Shown here piece after piece: positions 56,960-64,000 of a stretch of DNA of 64,000 nt (position 1 is the first letter of the stretch; each line of letters opens with the position of its first letter). The notes under the pieces are model-generated. The model was not told the DNA's origin and searched no databases. It saw only the letters and a list, made by a program, of their open reading frames with translations. The position numbers were made by a program, and so were the translations under genes. Origin of the DNA: Hortaea werneckii (lineage: Eukaryota > Ascomycota > Dothideomycetes > Mycosphaerellales > Teratosphaeriaceae). The DNA is taken from the NCBI GenBank assembly GCA_037044905.1, contig JBAOKB010000036.1, positions 1 to 64,000 on the forward strand, read 5' to 3'.

Positions 56960-58602
56960 TTTGGTTGAGGGGTACGGGATAATGGGGGGAGGGTCTTTGC
57001 GTGAGCTTGGGGTTTGGACCGGTGGTGCGGGTTTGGGAGCAGAATGCTGAGCAGAGTGATATTTGACTGGCTTTTTTTGCGTGTGGCTTCTTTCAGTTGG
57101 TGAGTGTGATGGGGGTTGTGATGTGAGCTATTGGCAACGCGACTTTATTCACCAATGGAGATTCCGGGAGGGAGGGTAGAGGTGGCAATCACAGTCAGCA
57201 GATCCATCGCTGTATAACTGTTTGCTGGTAGGCAACCATTGTAGCAATACAACCAAACCAAGGAAGGATTGTAGTCTTAAGTCGTTGGATGGGGCTGTTT
57301 ACGTGTGAGCGAACAAAAGAAAATCCCAAAGCGCGTTCAAAGCCGAGAAGCTCTCCTGCGAACTTTCCCAATGAGCGTAGGTAATTCGGAAGGGAAACCC
57401 AACCAACACCACAATGCCCCCAAAGCGTAGGAGCATGCAACGTCACAGCGAGCATTCCTGTTTGCCTATATCCGCATCACTACCCGCGCCCGGGCATGAA
57501 CCCCTCATTTTCCAACATTACCCCAATCCCACCAACCCCCACGCCCTCAGATCCCAATTCTCACCATCCATCGCTCCATCGCCCCATCGTTCCAACCGCC
57601 CTCTCCGATCCCGCCATCCCGAATCAGCACGACCCATATAGCCGCGCAAGACCCTGCGAAAGACGCTTTGGGCTCCCCTGAAATTCGAAGTCGACACCCC
57701 AAGAGCCGCGGGGCGCGGTGGAGGCGGAAATTCATTTGGGAGCTTTCGGTCGGTGCTCGACTGCGGCCTAGTGCTGTGCTGTGCTGCCAGAGCTTTTTTC
57801 GATTCCGGCGACGGGGTCCAGGAAAGAGGGGCAGAAAGACGACTTAGTAGACTCACGTAGCTTGATCGGGAGGGAGGGGGATTGATGGGTTCTAGTGTTG
57901 GGTATGCTGGCTAGAGAAGGTAGTGCTGGTTGTGGATGGTAGCACGTGGAATTGTGGTGGCTGTGGTCGGTTCAGCAAATTCGTCCCCTTTCGCGCGAAG
58001 CGGTCGACGTTAGGCGTTGAGCGTGGGAAATTGCTGGGTTGGTGACTTTGGGGTCGTTTCGTAGTGTGTGAGGGAATCTTTCGTGATTGGCGGGGGAGGG
58101 CGGTGCTCGATCTGCGAAGGATTTCTTGATGTCTTCTGCAACATTGACAATGTCTACTTCCCGTTGTGGATGCATAGCCGAGTGATGTTAGGTTCTTTAC
58201 GATGCTCGTAGTAATGCCCGTTCGCGGACGCAGTAGGCGATTCGAACCAAGATGCCGCGAACTTGTAGTAGGGCCAAAGCTGGCGCGTTCGCGCCTTCCC
58301 TCTTGAGCGCGACAGGATAGCGTGGAGGATTAAGTGATCTAACATCATTGTTTTTTTTTTTTTTTTTTTGCATCGCTGAGAACGTTATGTTTTTCTGTGA
58401 ACTATACACACAAAATCAGCGGAGCCAAGCTGTTTGCACATGTATATTATGACAGGAAAGCGAAGGCCATTTGGAAGCTTGAAAAGAACAACAGAACGCC
58501 ACCCTACCGTCTATCTACCGCATCAGCCGTGTCGTTAGAAAAATTCCCTCAAGCATCTCAATCGATACTCGTATGTATGCATTGGACGCCACTCGCACCT
58601 GC
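56960..58602. other. Intergenic region with one doubtful ORF
   Basis: About 1.6 kb. On the minus strand a frame at 57518-57910 lacks an ATG but has protein-like stretches (SLLSRLSAPLSWTPSPESKK, FPPPPRPAALGVSTSNFRGA). It could be the last exon of a small gene, but I found no convincing first exon. A T run lies at 58350-58369. Confidence 0.4.
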
Positions 58603-59531
58603 TTACAACACATTGTCCACCTCAGCCGGCACATCAGGATCCACCATAACCTTCTCAATCAACTGCAGCGTCGCGCGTAACGGCAACCCGACCACATTAT
58701 CAAACGTGCCATCGATCTTCTCCACCAGGATACTCCCTAACCCCTGGATGCCATACCCGCCGGCTTTATCCGCGCCCTCCCGCGTCTTCACATAGCTCAA
58801 GAGCAGCTCGTCCGTCACGCTGCCGTCGAACTTGACCGCCGTCTCCTCCACGTGCGTCTCCATCGCGTACCCCGGATCCACGGCGCTCTCCAGCGGCGCC
58901 ATGGCCACCACCGCCGTGAACACTTTATGCCACCCGTTATTCAGATCGCGCAGCGTCTTGAGCATCGTCATGTGGTCGCGCTCGTTGCGCGGCTTCTCCA
59001 GGATCTGGCCTAAGTGCGTGCTCACGACCGTATCGGCGGCGAGGACCAGCCGCGGCTCCCCCTTGGCCGGGTTGTCGATCTCGGTCTGGTAGATGTGGCG
59101 CGCCTTGTTCTCCGCCGTGAGGAGGACATATTCGAAGGGCGCGAGGCTCTTGTCTTGGTTCTCGGGGAGGGTGCAGGGGACGATGTCTAGGTCGCTTAGG
59201 CCGATCTGTGCTCACGGTGGCTGTTACTCGCCGCTCAGTGAGAGCTCTCGTCGGCTCTTGAAGGGGGGGGATTGGAGGAGGTTTGCGGTTTGGGGAGGGT
59301 AGTGCGTACCTGTGCGAGTAATTGCCTCCTACGCGGTGAGGCGGATGCGAGGATGACTCGCTTGCCTCGGAGTTCATTCAGGGCTGGTAGATCCAGTGGA
59401 CGCGGTGGCCCTGGCCCTCTTCGCAGCGGTGCTTGGGGACCGGCATTGGATTTCTCAGCGGGCGGGACGAGTGGCGCTGAGGCATCGTCGTAACTCGGTG
59501 GCTCTTCGAGCGGATGTTTCTCGTCAGCCAT
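58603..59531 (-). CDS. Maf-family nucleoside triphosphate pyrophosphatase
   Basis: Model: complement(join(58603..59205, 59310..59531)), 274 aa. After a Pro-rich N-terminal extension of about 50 residues comes the Maf signature KRVILASASPRRRQLLAQ (SASPRR at 63-68), then LVLAADTVV with Asp132, EKPRNERDHMTMLKTL, and the C-terminal GGYGIQGLGSILVEKIDGTFDNVVGLPL. Maf proteins hydrolyse non-canonical or excess nucleoside triphosphates (dTTP/UTP type or modified bases) to monophosphates, preventing misincorporation. The eukaryotic ASMTL N-terminal half is the closest human relative; no methyltransferase half is fused here. The start chosen is the ATG of MADEKHPLEE. Confidence 0.92.
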
Positions 59532-60357
59532 GATGGATCTGGGTGTGGTTGGTCTAAGCTGGGTCGTACAGCGGTAGCGCCGGTGCAATAATACGTTGAT
59601 AGGGTGAAATGGCTGGCCAGCGGACTGGACTCACTAATCCCACATTCACTATTGCCGAGCGATCTCCGGCTGGTGTGAGGCGAGATAATGACGAGGATGA
59701 TGCATTTGCGGGAGCGGCCGCTATCGCTATCGATATCGGAGGGAGCTTTTAGTAGGGCTGGACCTCCGATTACATAGATGTGGCGACCGAATAATGTCAA
59801 CCACCGATGGTATTGGGGCGATACACGTGACGTGGTGTGTTTTTTTTTTTTTTTTTTCTTTTCCGTCTGATCGTAAGCACACGAAATCGTGAGCATTTCC
59901 ATGATGATCTGGCCCGCGCAGTCACCATGCATATTTGCCACGCACCGCCATCTGCAGTGCTGTTGCTGATTGCTAATTCCTCGGTCGTGTCCAGACAGTG
60001 AAACCGGCCCTCTTACCCCATGCGTCACTTTAGCTCCAGCCGAGCGCATTATGACCGGATGTTCACCGGGCAGACCCTCCAAAAACTGTGCATTGGCAAG
60101 GCCACATCACTCTTTCTGGTGTCTACCGCCGTCCTACCACTATGTAATCGCCGGTGACGACTCGCGCCAGATGCTGATAGAGTAAGCAGAAGAGAAGAGA
60201 GTAGGTGCTAAAACCGATTCCGTTTTATCTACTTATACCACCCGGTTCTCCCACGGTTGACTGTTCACACCCTCCTCACTGCCACATCCACTTGTCTTAC
60301 GATCCCGGACGACTCCCATAAAACACACTAATCTACTTCACTGCAGACACCGACACC
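59532..60357. other. Divergent promoter region, Maf and MDR oxidoreductase
   Basis: About 830 bp between divergent starts. A T run lies at about 59839-59857. A TATA-like stretch (ACTTATACC) is near 60230, about 130 bp before the oxidoreductase ATG. No gene. Confidence 0.5.
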
Positions 60358-61280
60358 ATGGTTCAGAACAAGGCCCTCATCTACGCCGACCACCCCACCG
60401 GCTTCCCGGAGGCCGGCAAGCACCTCAAGATCGAGTCCCGCGACTTCGACACCAACCAGGCTCCCCCCGCCGGCGGCATCACCGTCAAGGTCCACTATGT
60501 CTCCTTCGACCCCTACCAGCGCGGCCGCATGCGGCCCGCCGAGACCAAGTCCTACGCTCCTCCCTTCGAGCAGGGCAAGCCCGTGACCAACGCCGCCATC
60601 GTCAGCGTCATCAAGAGCGACAACCAGAAGTTCAAGGAGGGCCAGGTGCTGCACGCCCCGTCCTCATGGACCGAGGAGTACAGCGCCGTGGAGAAGGAGA
60701 TGGCGGACAGCTTCTCGGTGCTTGAGAACCCCTACAAGCTGGACGAGAAGCTCTTCCTGGGTGCCCTCGGCATGCCGGGTCTGACGGCCTACTCGTCCTT
60801 CTACGACATCGGCAAGCCGAAGAAGGGCGAGACCATCTTCATCTCGGCCGCCTCGGGCGCCGTCGGCCAGCTGGTCGGCCAGCTCGCCAAGCACGAAGGC
60901 CTCAAGGTCATCGGGTCCGTGGGCGACGACAAGAAGCTGGACTTCATCACCAAGGACCTCGGCTTCGACGGCGGCTTCAACTACAAGAAGGAAGCCGCGG
61001 GCGATGCTCTGGCCCGGCTCGCTCCGGAGGGCATCGACATCTACTACGAGAACGTCGGCGGCGAGCAGCTGTCCGCCGCCCTCAACGCTATGAAGACTTT
61101 CGGCCGTGTCGTCGCTTGCGGTATGATCTCCCAGTACAACCTGCCGCCAGCGGAGCAGTACGGCGTCAAGAACCTGATGCTGGTCGTCGCTAAGCGTATC
61201 ACTATGCGCGGATTCATCGTAAGTCCCATCCCATCTCCCTTCCCCTTTTAGTCGCACACACCCCTTCCTATCCAGATTGC

Positions 61281-61311
<31 letters not shown>

Positions 61312-61549
61312 TGCCTCCCCACTTCGGATCAGAAGACTAACATCCGCTTGCCTCAAGGTCTTCGATCCCGACATGGGACCCAAGTACGCCGTCGACCACC
61401 AGAAGAACGTGCAGAAGTGGATCTCCGAAGGCACCTTCAAGGCCGAGCAGAGCATCACGCAGGGCATCGACAACGCGGCCGAGGGCCTGCTGGGCCTGTT
61501 CAAGGGTGCCAACTTCGGTAAGGCTGTGTTGGAGGTCAGCAAGCTTTAA
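60358..61549 (+). CDS. NADP-dependent MDR oxidoreductase (leukotriene B4 12-hydroxydehydrogenase / prostaglandin reductase type)
   Basis: Model: join(60358..61218, 61358..61549), 350 aa, one intron. The N-terminal domain has VHYVSFDPYQRGRM, the hallmark of the zinc-free MDR double-bond reductase branch. The nucleotide-binding motif is SAASGAVGQLVGQLAK (about 161-176), followed by GSVGDDKKLDF. YENVGG and GMISQYN complete the active-site region. These enzymes reduce alpha,beta-unsaturated ketones and aldehydes with NADPH, so a detoxifying role in the cytosol is likely. Codon use is strongly C/G-ending compared with neighbours, which suggests high expression. The intron is unusually long for the window (139 nt), because it carries a 30-base C run. 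Confidence 0.92.
61282..61311 (+). repeat. Homopolymer (C)30 inside an intron
   Basis: Thirty consecutive C in the intron of the MDR oxidoreductase gene, ending 46 bp before the AG acceptor, so it sits at or near the polypyrimidine and branch-point region of the transcript. Confidence 0.95.
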
Positions 61550-61958
61550 AAGATGATTACATGAGTCCGCTTTTTCCTTGTCTCTTAAGAAACGGCCAAA
61601 CGATATACATATATATTTAAACGAACCGAATAAAAACACAAAGGAAAGAAGATTCTTGAAAAACTTGAAATGTGCTATGGTCCATGACCATATGCCTTCT
61701 TTACCGCTATCAAATACCTCAGCTGGTCGATATTTTTCTTCTATTCTCACTCCCCTGCCCCCCCTTTTTTTTATTCTATCTTATTTTCCAATTTTTCGTT
61801 TGAGACAAGGAAACGGAACAATCTTTTCTTCATCTTTCCTTCCTTTTGCACTCATTACTATCGAACTTCCCATGCCAATGCGCTTTTTCATCATTCGTGA
61901 TTACGAGACAGCAGAGTCAAGGGCAGAGAATGAAGAGGATGAAAGGGCCAAGGCTGAA

Positions 61959-61989
<31 letters not shown>

Positions 61990-62328
61990 ATTATAGAAGA
62001 CAAAGATCGAAGAGGAAGAGAGAAGAGAAGAACCGTCAACGGCAATACTAAGGGATGTCAAGAACACGTTGACCCGGAAGATGTATACCTCTTTATCTAT
62101 ACCAGCAAGACTTTGTAGTCTCTTCATTTCATGACAAATACAAAACGCTGTCATCACCCTTCTTCCAAGTTCCCTTTCCATCACTATCAAACGCCACGCT
62201 AATAAGATACGAAAAAGAACCCATCAATAGCATAATGATACGATCCAAATGCGGCAGCAGCAGCAGCAGCATGATGGCCATCGAAAACTTCTGGCCTAGT
62301 CAACAAGAAGTAATGGAAGAAAGACAGC
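61550..62328. other. Convergent spacer
   Basis: 3' flanks of the oxidoreductase and HECT ligase genes. AT-rich, with an AAAAC-type repeat near 61961-61990 and a short GCA repeat (about 62254-62271). No gene supported. Confidence 0.5.
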
Positions 62329-63999
62329 TCACGAAAGATCAAACCCGGCCCCACTACTCACAGCCGCCAACAACCTCTCCCGCAACTTCTCCGCGCTCTT
62401 AAACATCGGCAGCTTAAGCAGATTCACACACGTACTAGTCGTGGGATAACGATTCTCATCGCTCCCAGAATCCCTAATACTAAACCGGGGGTTCAACTGC
62501 CCAAACCCCAACAGGGGACCGCGCGGGGTGGACGTCACGAACTTGACGACTTTGCGACGGTCGGCGTCGGGGAGGGCGTACATGACCTGCCAGAAGAGCT
62601 GGATGGAAGGGTGTTCCTGGCCGTCGTCGCCGAGGGCGTAGACGCCGCCGTACTGGGTGTGGCGGCGCAGGTCGGCGACGTCGATTTCGGCCTGCGCGCC
62701 GCCGATCAGGGTCTGCAGTTCGGACTGGTTGAACATGCTGAGCCAGGAGGGCTGGACGATGGCGCCGAGGCCTTTGAGGAAGGAGGAGGTTTGCGGGGCG
62801 CTTTGGACTTGGAGTCGGTATCGCGCCATGGCGTTGAGGTAGATCAGGCGGTTTTCCGCCGTGACGCTCATTTCGGCGCCGTGGGGCACGAGCTCGCGCT
62901 CGACGACTCGCTTCCCGTCTGCGTGGCTGGGGTCGGCGACCAGGTCGTCGACTGTGAAGGTCAGGCCGAAGTCCTCCACTTGCTCGGCTGGCGCGTTCTT
63001 CAGCGCGAGGAGTCCCTTGTATAACCCTTCGTCCAGCTCGCGCAGGTCGTTGATGTTCGGTCTGTATCCGCTTTCGAGTGGAGCGGCTCCCGATCCGCCC
63101 GTCAGCGCCCATTTCTTGAGGAAGAAGCCTGCAAATGAGACGTCCACTAGGATCCCTTCGTAAAGACATTTCCCGATGATCCGGCCTAGGAACTCGTACT
63201 GCTGCAGGAGACTCCTCACTTCAGCCTTGAACCCAGGTTGCTGCTCCCGTAGACCCATGGCGCGCAGCTTGCCCTTGAGGTCTTCCAAAGCCGTCGGGTT
63301 CGGATGCAGGACGTGCTGATCGTTTTCCACAAAATACGTGTGTTCGATGTTCTCATTGCCGGGATCGAAGGCCTGGCTGATGACGGAAGTGAGAAATTCC
63401 TTCGTCACGCCGCCTCCATCAATGCCCGCCTCTGCCATGCCCCACTCGTCTAGGAAGGTGATCTGGATGGGTTCCTTCAGATCGGCACCGAGGTCGTAGA
63501 ACTGTTCAAAGGCATCGCTGAATTCGCTCTTCCGTTTGATGTTGGCATGGTGCCGAGCGAGGAGGTCGCGAGGCGTGAGACCAGCCTGATTAGGAGCAAA
63601 CATGAGGGACTGGCGCCAGAGGTCCGGGTCGGTATAGCCGTTCCTTCTCTTCTCCTGGTCAAGATGCACAAACTGTCGGAAGATTTCAACCCGAGTCATG
63701 AAGGGGATGAAGAATGGCATGTTCTGCAGAATCTCCAGCCGAGGCGCTACCGACTCCAGATAACGCTTCCGACTTGCTTTCCGTTGGGCCTTTTCGCGAG
63801 CGTTCTGATTGCGAAGCACAGCTGCATAGCCACTGGCTGCTCCTCTTCTCCCGCTCATCCCGCCGACCAAATCTTCATCGTCGCTCTCACCATCATCAGC
63901 ATCTAATTCTCCGTCCTCAGCGTCCTGAACCATGTGACGACTCTCCTCCTCTGCCACCACGCCTGGGATGAAAGCCGTCATGTCGAACCGCTCCGTCAT
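62329..63999 (-). CDS. HECT E3 ubiquitin ligase, Hul5/UBE3C-like (C-terminal part, 5' end beyond window)
   Basis: At least 556 codons, open to the right edge, so the N-terminal part is missing; the ATG at the edge is not taken as the start. The visible part begins with an acidic linker and a basic helix, followed by the HECT domain: PIQITFLDEWGMAEAGIDGGGVTKEFLTSV, LGRIIGKCLYEGILVDVSFAGFFLKK, DLRRHTQYGG, FVTSTPRGPLLGF, and the catalytic loop TTSTCVNLLKLP (Cys codon at 62428-62430). It ends GAGFDLS. The ending and the AGIDGGGVTKEF region resemble Hul5/UBE3C, proteasome-associated ligases that extend ubiquitin chains on stalled substrates. Assignment to Hul5 rather than another HECT is likely but rests on the C-terminus only. 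Confidence 0.9.
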   Translation of the reverse strand: MTERFDMTAFIPGVVAEEESRHMVQDAEDGELDADDGESDDEDLVGGMSGRRGAASGYAAVLRNQNAREKAQRKASRKRYLESVAPRLEILQNMPFFIPFMTRVEIFRQFVHLDQEKRRNGYTDPDLWRQSLMFAPNQAGLTPRDLLARHHANIKRKSEFSDAFEQFYDLGADLKEPIQITFLDEWGMAEAGIDGGGVTKEFLTSVISQAFDPGNENIEHTYFVENDQHVLHPNPTALEDLKGKLRAMGLREQQPGFKAEVRSLLQQYEFLGRIIGKCLYEGILVDVSFAGFFLKKWALTGGSGAAPLESGYRPNINDLRELDEGLYKGLLALKNAPAEQVEDFGLTFTVDDLVADPSHADGKRVVERELVPHGAEMSVTAENRLIYLNAMARYRLQVQSAPQTSSFLKGLGAIVQPSWLSMFNQSELQTLIGGAQAEIDVADLRRHTQYGGVYALGDDGQEHPSIQLFWQVMYALPDADRRKVVKFVTSTPRGPLLGFGQLNPRFSIRDSGSDENRYPTTSTCVNLLKLPMFKSAEKLRERLLAAVSSGAGFDLS

Positions 64000-64000
64000 T

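Noticed and set aside
57518..57910. Small minus-strand gene upstream of the Maf gene's 3' end
   Set aside because: No ATG in frame and no convincing first exon; kept only as a note on the intergenic region.

Overview
The window looks like nuclear DNA of a filamentous ascomycete (Pezizomycotina; a Dothideomycetes-like fungus is my best guess, from gene content only). Support comes from short introns of about 45-120 nt with GT..AG borders, an ascomycete-type laccase with the C-terminal DSG-hydrophobic plug, an Uds1-domain septation protein, a fungal rhodopsin-fold membrane protein, fungal Apd1-like and NDUFA1-like proteins, and no operon structure. All coding models were spliced by eye and checked for reading-frame continuity. 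No transcript or database evidence was available. I saw no tRNA, rRNA or intact transposon.

Left third, about 1-20.4 kb, is an accessory or secretome-type region. It holds a secreted laccase, a secreted Ser/Thr-rich Kex2-site protein, an amino-acid/amine permease tail to tail with a secreted L-amino-acid oxidase, an F-box/WD40-like protein sharing a 322-bp divergent promoter with a cytochrome P450, a BTB-domain protein, an unrecognised 250-aa protein, and a small secreted RNase T1/N1-like protein. In the RNase-like protein the usual C-terminal catalytic histidine is replaced by lysine. Spacers are long and carry no further gene I can support.

Middle, about 20.6-45 kb: a RidA-family protein, a Sas3-like PHD/MYST histone acetyltransferase divergent from a five-exon complex I subunit (NDUFA1 type), a class I/II aminotransferase (ACC-synthase-like) divergent from a long coiled-coil Uds1 protein, a seven-helix rhodopsin-fold protein, a membrane-anchored histidine acid phosphatase, a possible OB-fold protein, and an Apd1-like thioredoxin-fold [2Fe-2S] protein. 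Spacers here are rich in simple repeats, including (C)32, (C)38 and (GA)50.

Right part, about 45.4-64 kb, is mostly housekeeping: GINS subunit Psf3 divergent from the 2033-aa proteasome activator Blm10/PA200, an FRG1-like protein, an unrecognised 599-aa low-complexity protein, a Maf nucleotide pyrophosphatase, an NADP-dependent MDR oxidoreductase with a (C)30 run in its only intron, and the 3' part of a HECT ubiquitin ligase resembling Hul5/UBE3C that runs off the right edge.

The genes do not form an obvious biosynthetic cluster. The observations I would look at first are the RNase-like secreted protein with the His-to-Lys change, the three long poly-C tracts all on the same strand, the CRE and AP-1/Gcn4-type motifs in the F-box/P450 promoter, the membrane-anchored acid phosphatase, the in-frame mini-ORF above the Sas3-like gene, and the orphan gene at 18.1-19.0 kb.
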